In this document: one piece after another, positions 22,226 through 33,639 of the stretch
Layout of the letters: each line of letters begins with the position of its first letter
Numbering within the stretch: the stretch's first letter is position 1
Source of the DNA: Scalesia atractyloides
Lineage: Eukaryota > Streptophyta > Magnoliopsida > Asterales > Asteraceae
Direction of reading: 5' to 3'
NCBI GenBank assembly: GCA_947069175.1
Contig: CAMTDV010000013.1
Coordinates: 11,542,501-11,606,500, forward strand
DNA length: 64,000 bases
Program-made: the position numbers and the translations under genes
The notes under the pieces: generated by a model
What the model was told of the DNA's origin: nothing
Database searches by the model: none
What the model saw: the letters and a program-made list of their open reading frames with translations, nothing else

Positions 22226-25200
22226 AAAAAGAGTTGGATGCTTGTACCGATTTGGCTAGGTGCTAAACCTTTTGATGGCATTCCGAACAAAACTCCGGCA
22301 AGGCTGCTGGTAACAGCAGGTTCTAACAGGGGGGGGGGGTTATAGATGATGCTTGAGTGTGTGCGAAGAGAAGGAGCGAATTCGATTGTGAGGGTATGGC
22401 TGGGATTTATAGATTTTCCGGTCAATCATAGCAATTTCGGTTTTAATCCATGATTATTGAAATCATTGATTTCAGTCGGTTACTCTCATATAATCCGGGT
22501 TTCCGTTTGAAACTTGAAGTTTAGCATCAATTGTAACGCCCTAAAATCCATATTTCGACTATTGTTGTATGTTTAAATGGTTTGCTGTGGTTGGGTAACT
22601 AGGGATACTTAACCTAGTTAAATGCAAAGTTAATTTTAAAAGTGTGAGAATGTGGTAGTGGTAAACATGTAAACTAATAAAACTATATGGGTTGGAAATG
22701 CATATCTAGAAAGATATATTTATAAATAAAAGAAAGAAAGAAATAAGAAGAAAAGGAAGGTGCTAGTATGTGTGTGTGCAACGAGTTCAGAGGAAGAAAA
22801 AGAGAGACCATGCTCTCTTGAAGCTTCAATGGCACAATTCATCAAATTGGAAAGGAAATTGGTGATTTTGTGCATGCATGAGTCTTGATTTATGATCATC
22901 TAAGCCTACTAAACACTTGGTAAGTTGTAGATTCTTATTTGATGATCTTTTTAAAAGTGGGTTATAATCAAATCCGTAAATTGGTATGAAATTAAGCATG
23001 TTTATGTGTTAAAATTGTCATATAGAACATGTGTTATGCATATTTTTGATTAATTCAATGTTTGGAAGTAAAACCCATTTGGGATGATGAAGATGCTTGT
23101 CATCCATGTCTAATCCTATTGTAAATTTGATGAGTTTATGCGGTGTGTGATCTTATGTGTTAGTTAGTTTAAAGAATAGTATGAAATTGGTTTGATTATA
23201 GTTGTGTTGATAAGATGAATGCAAGAAGTGGGAATCAAAGCATGAATGGGTTGTACATTATGCTTAGAAAGTGGTATGCACACCAAGTGTATGATGAAAT
23301 GTCTAAATGAAGTTAGAATGTGAAATTGTATGAAATGGCTTGACATATATGAATGAGATATGTTAATGATGTGATTAGTAGTAAAATAACTTGTAGAATG
23401 TGATAATGCCATGTTTGAAGATAATTAGAGAGGATGAAGTCGAAATGGTGTTGGGTTAGCTTATGGGTTAAGATGTTAGTTGGGAAGATATGAAAAATGC
23501 TAGTGTGGATGGAATGGAGTATACATGTATGTGTATGTGTACATAATTAAGAGATCATGTAGTTGTATATGTACGAGTGTCGTGAATGATGATAAGTGAG
23601 TTGCGTGAATGTGGAATAAGGTGACTTTTAGTCTATGCCTTATGTATGTGTTATTTGGTTAATAAAAGGTCAAGTAATGTATGAATGGAAAGATATGAAT
23701 ATTAATACGAATGAACATGTGCGCTAACAAGAATGTGATTGCGTTGACATGAAAGTATAGGGATCGTGTCGAGATGGATGGAAGCATGGAAGGCTAACGG
23801 GTCAAAAGGGAGGCAAGGTAATGGATGCAAATTCGGACGCTAAGGTAAGTGATTTCCGGAATCACTTCTTCTTTTGTAAACGAATATTGTCATGTTGAAT
23901 GTAGAAGGTTGTGTAAGAAATTACGGATAAGGGTAAAATTCAAGGTATGCATTGTTGTGATAAGTTATAGGATGTCAACTATGTTCGGAAAAATTATAAT
24001 GGAAGTAAACAGGTCAAAATGTAGAAGTAAGAGTCGGGTGTGGGATTTGGATGTTACGGTATGAGAACCGTATAAGAATGTTAAAAAATAACAGAACTAA
24101 AGAATGTATTGTTATAACAGATCGGAAATAGTAGTTTAGTTGGAAATAACTTAAAATAGTCGAACGGGTCAAAAGAATCAACTAAGTGACTTCTGTTTCA
24201 CTTCTTAGTAAGAATATAGAATTTTGATATTATGGTTGTGGAGAATCAAGTAAGATTGTGTGGTAAGTGCAAGTGTTAAGGTAAGTAAATTTCTGAACTC
24301 ATTTCGTAATTATGTATGTGAAGATGCTTATATGTTCGAATAATCGAAATTAAAAGTGAATGCGTAATTCATAACAATTAAGAATCCGAGTTAAGGATTT
24401 CAAGCTAAATATGAAGGTAAATAATTTACGGACGTATAGAAACAAGTTTCATGGGAAACGGATGAAAATTGAATGAGTTACGAAAGTATTCGTAACTAAA
24501 ACGACAAAGTTTGAAAAAGGCTGCAGCTGCCCACCGTAAGCTACGGTGGCCTACCGTAGCTTACGGTAGGTAACTGCTGATAAGAACAAGTGAATCTCGA
24601 CCGTAAGACAGGATTCATAGACCGTAAGCTACTGTCTGGAGCCGTAGCTTATGGCGAGGACCGTAGCTTACGACGGGAACTGGTGGCAAAAATGTGAAAT
24701 CTTGATTGATGTGTATATATTTATATATTTGAGATTTGAAACTTGTGGGCATGTAGTTTAATGTTATGTACTTATATGAAGATGTGAGTCTTCAATATGT
24801 GAGAGGATATATGTTGTAAATTGTTTGTTTATGAAAATGAATTCATTTCTAATTGTTATCCAAAGAATGGAATGAAAATGCAGGCTTACTATTGATGACG
24901 TTGAAGTTTGACATTGGAATGCAAGACCACATATGGAAAGATAATCGAAACGAATTTCATGAAAAGAAAGAATACGAGTGATTATTTAACAATGAATGTT
25001 TAATACTAAGAATGAAGTCATAGAATATTAATACCGCAAATGTATGTGGTGATTGCAGGCCGCATGGAGTTATCCTTACTATGGAATTTTAAATGGGTCG
25101 AAGATCAAGTCAAAGAGCAAGGACTGTACCGGAAGAGCGGTCTCATAATTTGAATCCATGTATTGCTTTTAACAAGATGATCAAGAATGAAGGTTGTAAA

Positions 25201-25777
25201 ATCATTCCAAGAAAGTGTCTAACATTTTATAAATGAACCTTCAAGTAAGTCAAATAGTTAAATAAGAAAGAATTTTTGAGTCGGTACTTCCGCTGCGTTG
25301 TTTCGGGTCAAAACGCGTTTAGGGTGTTACATCAGTTACGGTTGCTAAAATAAAAACGGAAATCACAACTCATGTTGTGATTGGAATGGCGGTTACTGTT
25401 CTGATAGATGAATTTGCAGGTTTTCGCTCTTAGATATACTATAAAGGTTATTTATTTCTAATTCAAGTCACCAAAGTGTGTGCAGAGTAGTGGTGTTTTG
25501 TGTGTGTGTGCATGCGGGAGACCCCGACTCGGCTACTCCTTTTGAAATTTTCTATTTATTTATTTTTTTCCTTTTATAATAAATAAGGTTTATATTAAAT
25601 TACTTATTATTATTATTATTATTATTATTATTTATTGGTTATCAATATGTGTCATTTGTTAAATATGGATGTTAATATAAATAACTAACGCTAATAAATA
25701 CGCGATGAACATTTAAATGAATACTTGAATATTGAAACGAAGCGGGTTTTTGAAACCCGTTTTACATGAAGGTTACA
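22226..25777 (-). repeat. Nested gypsy LTR copy B (3' LTR), truncated and interrupted
   Basis: Starts at the LTR position equal to 21271 in copy A, so about 1570 bp are missing. It is split by an insertion at 22532-25331 and ends GGTTACA at 25777. The minus-strand polypurine tract (aaaagtagggga, about 25782-25793 on +) follows, which identifies this as the 3' LTR of the coding element. Confidence 0.85.
22532..25331. mobile_element. 2.8 kb solo-LTR-like insertion in LTR copy B
   Basis: Starts TGTAACGCCCTAAA and ends TTTAGGGTGTTACA, so it has TG...CA ends in an inverted-repeat context. The flanks are tcaat (22527-22531) and tcagt (25332-25336), a 5 bp TSD with one change. No gag or pol is recognisable. 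This is most simply a solo LTR of a gypsy family with long LTRs. It carries repeated CCGTAAGCTACGG-type palindromes at 24531-24677. Confidence 0.72.
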
Positions 25778-25819
25778 GTATCCCCTACTTTTAGAAATTT
25801 CGTCCCGAAATTTAAGTAG

Positions 25820-27184
25820 TAGCTGTAACTGGAAAAAGATGCGGGTATTTTTCACGCATTGAGTCTTCGCGTTCCCAATTAAACTTAGGTCCTCATTTCG
25901 ACTCCCAACGCACCCTGACTATCGGAATACGACTTCGTCTCAAACGCTTTTCACCGAAGTCCATGATTTCCACAGGTTTTTCAACAAAATGCATAGATTC
26001 ATCGATTTGAATATCTTCTAAAGGAATATGGAGGTTTTCGTCGGCGAGGCACTTTTTCAAGTTTGATACATGGAATGTGGGATGAATTTTGTTGAGTTCT
26101 TCTGGTAGGTCAAGCTTATATGCTACGGGACCAACTCTTTCGAGTATCTTGAATGGTCCCACATAGCGTGGTGATAACTTGCCTTTTTGACCAAAACGAA
26201 CCACTCCCTTCCATGGTGATACCTTCAAAAGTACTTGATCACCAACACAAACTCCAGTAGCTTTCGTCGTTTATCAGCGTAACGCTTTTGACGATTTCGA
26301 GCTGCTAGAAGATTATTTCGGATTTGAAGGATTTTGTCAGTCGTTTCTTGGATCAATTCAGGTCCAGTGATTTGCGCTTCACCAACTTCGTGCCAACATA
26401 CAGGAGATCAGCACTTACGACCATATAAAGCTTCAAAAGGAGCCATACCGATGATTGAATGATAGCTATTGTTGTACGAAAACTCAACTAATGGTAGATG
26501 AGTATCCCAATTACCCTTGAAGTCTATGACACATGCACGCAACATGTCTTCAAGGGTTTGTATGGTGCGCTCAGATTGACCATCGGTTTCGGGGTGAAAG
26601 GCAGTGCTGAGATCTAATCGTGTACCCAAAGCTGATTGTACGGCTTGCCATGTTCACGAAGTAAAACGGCCGTCTCGATCTGAAATGATACTTAAGGGCA
26701 CACCATGCCGGCTTACAATTTCATTGATATAGATACGAGCTAACTTCTCATTCTTGAAGTCTTCGCGGATTGGAATGAAATGAGCTGATTTGGTGAGACG
26801 ATCAATGATAACCCAAATGGTGTCATACCCACTGGAAGTACGAGGTAACCCGGTAATGAAGTCCATGGTTACGTTTTCCCACTTCCAAACAGGTATTTCA
26901 GGTTGAATGAGTAACTCTGAAGGTCGTTGATGTTCAGCTTTTACCTTAGAACACGTGAGGCACTTCGAAACAAAAATGGCAATATCTTTCTTTATGCCAG
27001 GCCACCAGTAGGAGTATCGTAAATCCTGATACATCTTATCGGCCCCTGGATGTATGGAGTATCGTGTTTTGTGAGCCTCGTTCATGAGAAAAGCACGGAG
27101 ATCGTCACGATCAGGTACCCAAATACGATTCAAGTAATAGAGAATACCATCCGACTTGGATTCTAGTTTGGTTCTGCTCCGCAA
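25820..27184 (-). pseudogene. gypsy integrase with C-terminal chromodomain
   Basis: The HHCC zinc domain is at about 27060-26930 (HPGADKMY, then CLTCSKVKAEH). The DDE core has WENVTMDFITGLP, then IISDRDGRF, a TGA stop at about 26652, and HPETDGQSERTIQ. The integrase C-terminus/GPY region and a chromodomain follow (WKGVVRFGQKGKLSPRY to RRSRIPIVRVRW, then past a stop GPKFNWERED). The chromodomain would steer integration to particular chromatin. Both stops fit loss of an Arg codon by C to T change. Confidence 0.9.
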
Positions 27185-27824
27185 GACAATTCATCTCGCA
27201 CTGCATTTTTCGTGATGGAAATATGTTGAGCTGCTCTAATTCGGTTTTGAAGATCGGTCACAATTTGGAAACACAAATGATGGATGGAGTTTGCATACTC
27301 TTTTCGACTGAGGGCGTCAGCCACAACATTAGCCTTGCCAGGATGATATCGAATTTCACAATCATAGTCATTTAGAAGTTCGACCCATCGTCGTTGCCTC
27401 ATGTTCAACTCTTTTTGATTGAAGATATGTTGAAGGCTCTTGTGGTCAGTGTAAATTTCACACTTGGTACCATAGAGATAATGTCTCCATATCTTAAGAG
27501 CGCTCATGACTGCTCCAAGTTCTCGGTCGTGAGTGGTATAGTTCTTTTCATGCACTTTGAGTTGCCTTGAGGCATAAGCTATCACCTTTCCTCTTTGCAT
27601 TAGAACGCAACCTAAACCCTGCCCTAACGCGTCACAATAAACCACAAAATCTTCGCAGCCATCAGGAAGTGTAAGGATAGGTGCATTACAAAGTTTTTGC
27701 TTCAAAGTTTGGAAAGCCTCTTCTTTTTTGGGTCCCCAAATAAAAGGTTTGCCCTTGTGAGTCAAGGTTCTGAGTGGAACGGCGATACGAGAGAAATTTG
27801 CGATGAAACATTGATAATAACCAG
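27163..27824 (-). pseudogene. gypsy RNase H
   Basis: Contains FVVYCDALGQGLG (first Asp), YTTHDRELGAVMSALK (Glu) and YTDHKSLQHIF (Asp), then RRWVELLNDYDCEI and VVADALSRKE, all standard for gypsy RNase H. The frame is open at 27163-27765. It is joined to the reverse transcriptase through a frameshift at about 27890-27915. Confidence 0.92.
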
Positions 27825-28559
27825 CTAGACTAAGAAATGACCTAACTTCAGTAGGAGTGCGTTGAGCTTGCCATTCTTGTACCGCTTTAATCTTCGCAAG
27901 GTCGACATGAATCCCTTGTCATTAACGACATGGCCAAGAAATTGGACCTCTTTTAACCAAAACTCACATTTTGAGAATTTAGCATAAAGCTTTTCAGTCC
28001 TCAAAAGTGTTAGAATAAGTCGAAGATGTCGCTCATGATCGAATTTGGTCTTGTAGTAAATAAGAATATCATCAATGAAGACTATGACAAAACGATCGAG
28101 GTAGGGTTTGCACACCCTATTCATCAAATCCATGAAAACAGTAGGAGCGTTGGTCAACCCAAAACGCATAACCATGAATTCATAGTGACCATAACGAGTT
28201 CGAAAAGCAGTCTTTGGAATATCTTCTTCACGCATTCTAAGTTGATGATAACCAGAACGAAGGTCGATTTTTGAGAAACAGGTGGCACCCTGCAGTTGAT
28301 CTAGAAGATCATCGATACGAGGTATAGGATAGCGGTTCTTGATGGTCAGCTTGTTGAGCTCTCTATAGTCGATACACATTCGAAAAGTTACATCTTTCTT
28401 TTTCACGAATAGAACCGGTACACCCCAAGGTGACGAGCTAGGACGTATAAATCCCTTGTCAGTCAACTCTTGCAGCTGACTAGCTAACTCTTGCATTTCA
28501 GATGGGGCTAACCGATATGGAGATTTTGCAACCGGTGTAGCACCAGGTACAAGATCGAT
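27825..28559 (-). pseudogene. gypsy reverse transcriptase
   Basis: Shows the full set of blocks: MCIDYRELNKLTIKNRYP, FSKIDLRSGYHQ (first Asp), FGLTNAPTVFM and FIDDILIYYK (catalytic YxDD-type box), then FLGHVVNDKG. A stop at 28560-28562 separates it from the protease side. The related copy at 51.9 kb has CGA at that codon, so TGA here is a simple C to T change. Confidence 0.93.
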
Positions 28560-30496
28560 TCAAAATTCGACTTCTCGCACAGGAGGAAGTCCTGAAATGT
28601 CGTCGGGAAAAACTTGAGAAAATTCTTTAACGATTGGAATATCTTCGTGCTTCTTTTCCTTGCCTTCCTTCTTGACGATATGAGCTAGAAACGCGATATA
28701 GTCTTTGCGAAGGTATCTTCGAGCTTGGAGGCATGACATCAATTTGAGTCCTTTAGAAAGAGTTTCACCAAAGATACGTAAAGTTTGACCGTCAGCGAGA
28801 GGAATTCGAATAAACTTCTCGTAGCAAACAATTTCGGCGTGATGCTGACTAAGCCAGTCCATACTGATGATAATGTCGAAACTACCCAATTTCATAGGAA
28901 TAAGATCAGTAGAGAAATCGTGATCATTAAGGGTAAGAGTACAATCATGAATAATGGAGTCTAACATAATAGGTTTACCATCAGCAACTTCCACCGTGAA
29001 TGATTCAGTGAGACTAACACGAGGTAAATCAAGAATGGATTTGAACTCTAAAGACACGAAACTCTTATCCGCACCAGTATCAAATAGTATGGATACATAG
29101 TTACTGTTAATAAGAAACGTACCGTTGACACAATTATTATCAGCCCTAGCTTGGTTGGCGTTGATGTTGAAAGCTCTTCCTCTAGCAGGTGGATTAGCTT
29201 GATTGGCTTGATTTACTGGGTCGGCTTGAGCTTGGGCATTTATGATGTTCACCAAGCGTGGGCAGGTGTTTCGAAAATGGGTTGGATCGCCACAGTTGAA
29301 ACATGCTCTTACTGGTTGCATCATCGGGTAATTGGGTTGATAGTAGGGTTGAGCCATGGGTTGAGCAGGTGGTAAGAGTAAAGGTTGTTGGTGTTGAGCT
29401 TGGCCTACTACTTGATTGTTAGCTTGGGCTTGCGGTTGATTGCGATTTGGCTTTTGGAGAATGCGACAGGTTTGAATTGTGTGACCTGCACGGCCACAAC
29501 TTGTGCAATCTTGGCATGGGTTTTCAGGAGGGTGATGATATTGGCATCGGTTGCATTTTGGATGAGGACCAGTGTATGGTTTCTTGAATGGGGCAATAGG
29601 AGGAGCGACTTGTGTGATTGGGGCAGCAGCGATAAAGAAATTGGTTTGGGTAACAGCGAAATTCTTGCCGTTGCGTTTCCTCTTACCAGCAAACTTAGAA
29701 GACGAACCTGCTTGGGTCGGGGTTGGGGTTTCAGCAGGTGTCTTGTCCTTCTTCTCATCCTTAAAATCGCCATTTCGGATGCGATTTTCCATAAGCTCGG
29801 TAGCCAGCTCCATTGTAACTTCAAGTGTTGCAGGTGTGGTACTCAGCACAGGATCTTGAATTTTCGAGGGAAGACCTCGAATGTAATGCTCAATTAGACG
29901 ATAGAGCGGAGTAAACAGATTGGGGACCATCTGATTCAACTCGAGGAATCTCTTGTTGTACGTGGTGTGGTCTCCCTCCTTTTGTTTCAAAGAGTAGAAC
30001 TCATCTTCTAACTTCTTGGTTTCGCTTCTTCGACAGAAGCGTCTTGTCATGATTTCCCTCAACTCATCCCAAGTCAAGGCCATAGCAGCCTCAACACCTC
30101 GTTTGCCCTTCTCTGTGTTCTACCATGTGAGTGCTACCCCGTACAAACGACCGGTAGCATATCGCACCTTGCGATCATCGGGACAATCGCAATCGAGAAA
30201 TGTGCTTTCCACTCCTCAAACCAACGGAGAAGAGCGGTAACACCTTCAGTCCCCTAGTATTTTGGAGGATCGCAGGATTTGAAATGCTTGTAGGTGCATT
30301 TGGTGGTGTTAGGGAGAGGCTTGGCGACATTTTGACTTTCTTGATTGGTGGGGTTGATGGGATTGGCGGCAAGAGCTTGTTGAACTTGCACGACGATATC
30401 AGAAAGTACGACAACCATCTGTTGAGCGATTTGAGTAGCCATACGTTCGCTAGATCTTCCTGACCTTCTATCGCCTCGAGAGTGCCTAGAAGACAT
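28560..30496 (-). pseudogene. gypsy gag and aspartic protease
   Basis: The gag start is at 30496 (MSSRHSRGDRR). A TAG at 30254-30256 and another at 30120-30122 break the N-terminal part. From 30083 the frame stays open for 507 codons: gag helix region (WDELREIMTRRFC), knuckles CNRCQYH..., CTSCGRAGHTIQTC and CFNCGDPTHFRNTC, then the protease motif ILFDTGADKSFVS at about 29090-29040. Gag packages the RNA; the protease would cut the polyprotein. Confidence 0.9.
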
Positions 30497-31312
30497 CTGC
30501 AGGAAATACGTAGCGAGATTATGAGTTGATAGCTTCTAGGTGTCATGTGTCGTAAATAGTGAAAACAATATTCAAAACAAATGAAACAAGAAATTATTTA
30601 CATCCATATGATGTCTTGGGCTTGCTCATGTTTGGGCCTCCAAATGTCTCCCATACTTCGGCCTAGGTAGTCATGTGGGCCCCCATGACTACTGGGCTTG
30701 GTAGGGTTCACATTGGTTTTGGCCTGCTAATGCTTGCATCACTCGAATGAAATCGTAAAACATAATTGCAAGGTATAAAGTCAGAGGGTGTCCAGAAGTA
30801 GACACAATGACAACTCAAAATGAGGTTAGTTCACACGACGTTTGATGTGGCATGCTTTGGCCTAATAGGTCCTTCGTACTCTCATCGTTAATCCCTAGGT
30901 AGGCAAGCTGGTCCATTATATTGGATTTATACGAATGCCAAGCCTAGAACGGATGTTCCGACTACCGGTACTCGTAACCTTCCAGTTACTACTTGCCCGT
31001 TGTAGAACTCACTTTGATGTGATTGAAAAACATGAAAACATTGTAAAATCTTTGAGAAGAAATCATGAAAATTGTGAAATCATGATGTGTGTGCTTACGT
31101 AGGCATGATATGTTAACAATATATAGACTATAATGAACATCACATAATAACATGTAGTAGTGAAAGTGCTTGCATGCATTTGTGTGTGAGATGAACATGA
31201 ACTAAATAAACATCATGAGTTTTGCATGTAACACATAAACAATTAAAATCTAATCAACTATAGTATAGGCTCTAAAGGTCTAATAACCTATCCTATATCC
31301 CTATAGTCAAAA
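30497..31312 (-). other. Leader of the nested gypsy element
   Basis: About 800 bp between the primer-binding site and gag, without a recognisable protein. Confidence 0.6.
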
Positions 31313-31324
31313 GCTCCGATACCA
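31313..31324 (-). promoter_or_regulatory. Primer-binding site of the nested gypsy element
   Basis: On the minus strand this reads TGGTATCGGAGC, three bases after the 5' LTR, close to the initiator Met-tRNA complement TGGTATCAGAGC. Confidence 0.85.
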
Positions 31325-31327
31325 ATC

Positions 31328-33634
31328 TGTCACACCCCGACCCGCAGCGGAAATAAAAGTCGGGGCATAATTGAGTTGTCACCAAAGCTCATGACATTTA
31401 CTAATAATAGGTTTCATATTTACTAAGTTGAAATTAAAATTCAAATATCCAAACACAAGGAAATATGTAAGCACAAGAAAAACATTGTTCTAAACAAGTT
31501 GTATTTTATTTATCTTCTAAGACCATTCCTATGTGTTCCTCTCCTCGCCTGTCCACCTGTATCATGTGTAAAACAAAAGTTTGGGTCAACAAAAGTTGGC
31601 GAGTGAATCTAAATTTAAAAATTAAACAGTTTAATATATTGGTTGTTGTAATAAAAATGTGCACGGACCATATATGAACTTATGTATATATAATTAAATC
31701 ACAAACCACATAATAATAATGATGAACGTATGAACAAGACGCATGATGAACTTGAGATCAAGGCTCAATCAAACGGATCCGATCTAATGAGGCACCTGAT
31801 GCTCAACTCGTATCCCACGAGGAACTGATGGGCCTTAAATGAATGATTGCACTTAAATGATAAAATGTATCCACGCATAACCACACAAACAAAATATACA
31901 CACTAGATCACATAATGGTGTTAGCACAAGTGTTTAAATAAACAAAATACGTAACGACACATGATACACCTCAAAACATGATTAAAAAATGGAATTTGTA
32001 AGAATTTACTCACAGTGGGTGCGTTTCCTTGATTGATGAATAGTACGCACGAATTGAGGATTTAACCAACAAAGGAGACTAACCTTAATAAAAACGCAAA
32101 TAATTCAATAAATATACAAAAATTAATATTTTGATTTAATACTTTTTTGTTAGATTTCGGGTTATTTTTATGGTATTTATTGAGTTTTTAAACCTAAATA
32201 ATCTTGTTCTTAAGTGTTTTTAATTGATTTATAACTAAAAAATAAATACAAAAATATTAAATAAAAAAATTAAAAACCTTGTCAGACCTGACAAGAGGTC
32301 TGACAGGTTCAATAGCATGTTTGGTAGCGTGTTGCGAGACTCGAACTTGTGACCTCCCGTTTACGTGCACGCAGCTCTTCCAACTGAGCTACGTGGCTAA
32401 CCCGTAAGGAAACTGATTTTAATGACTCTTATATACAGATTTGAATATTTCAGAAATTCCTTATTTTAAAAAGATTTTAAAATCACCGATTCAGTGTCTA
32501 AGCCCGGGTTCGAACCCGTGACCTCAGTTGTGCAACGCACCCAGCCCTTCCAACTGGGCTGGGTGTCTAACCCATTATATTCCCGAATTGCATTAGATTT
32601 GAATACTTACTAGATATTAGCATATGCTTAAATAAAAACAGTGGGTTTAATTCAGTAAATCGGCGTCGTGGTAGGGTTTCGAACCCAGCATCATTTAAGT
32701 GAAATGTACACAGTCCACCGTTGGACTGTGTGTCTAACCCAATTAAAACACCAAGATTTATTATACATATATTCTAACTAACTTCATCTTCAACAACTTA
32801 ATTACCCAAAACTGATCTCGACTGTAAAACCCCAACCAATTTTTGTTTCTCTGATTTAAAACAACTACACACTAAATGTATCAAAAAGAGTTGGATGCTT
32901 GTACCGATTTGGCTAGGTGCTAAACTTTCCGATGGCACTCCGAACAAAACTCCGGCAAGGCTGCTGGTAACATCAGGTTCTAACAGGGGGGGGGTTATAG
33001 ATGATGCTTGAGAGTGTGCGAAGAGAAGGAGCGAATTCGATTGTGATGGTATGACTGGTATTTATAGATTTTCCGGTCAATCATAGCAATTTCGGTTTTA
33101 ATCCATGATTATTGAAATCATTGTTTTCAGTCGGTTACTCTCATATAATTCAGATTTCCGTTTGAAACTTGAAGTTTAGCATCAGTTACGGTTGCTAAAC
33201 TAAAAACGAAAATCGCAACTCATGTTGTAATTGGAATGGCGGTTATTGTTCTGATAGATGAATTTGCAGGTTTTCGCTCTTAGATCTACTATAAAGCTTA
33301 TTTATTTCTAATTCAAGTCACCAAAGTGTATGCAGAGTAGTGGTGTTTTGTGTGTGTGTGCAAGCGGGAGACCCGGGTTCGAGACCCGGCTACTCCTTTT
33401 GAACTTTTCTATTTATTTATTTTTTCCTTTTATAATAAATAAGGTTTATATTAAATTACTTATTATTATTATTATTATTATTATTATTTATTGGTTATCA
33501 ATATGTGTCATTTGTTAAATATGGATGTTAATATAAAATAACTAACACTAATAAATACGTGATGAACATTTAAAAGAATACTTGATTATCTAAACAAAGC
33601 AGGTTTTTGAAACCCGTTTTACATGAAGGTTACA
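31328..33634 (-). repeat. Nested gypsy LTR copy C (5' LTR)
   Basis: 2307 bp, TGTCACACCCCG to AAGGTTACA, followed by GAGTT (33635-33639), the same TSD as copy A. Minus-strand TATA box at 33059-33066. tRNA-like modules recur at about 32330-32400, 32500-32575 and 32665-32745. A plus-sense word with a TTCGAGACC core lies near 33375. Confidence 0.9.
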
Positions 33635-33639
33635 GAGTT

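Larger units (their letters stand above)
25778..31327 (-). mobile_element. Interior of the nested Ty3/gypsy chromovirus (Tekay-like)
   Basis: Read on the minus strand: primer-binding site at 31313-31324, leader to about 30500, gag with two CCHC-type knuckles, aspartic protease, reverse transcriptase, RNase H, integrase and a C-terminal chromodomain, then the polypurine tract. The pol order RT-RNaseH-INT marks Ty3/gypsy, and the chromodomain after the integrase marks a chromovirus. The frame is interrupted by at least five stops and one frameshift. Confidence 0.93.
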
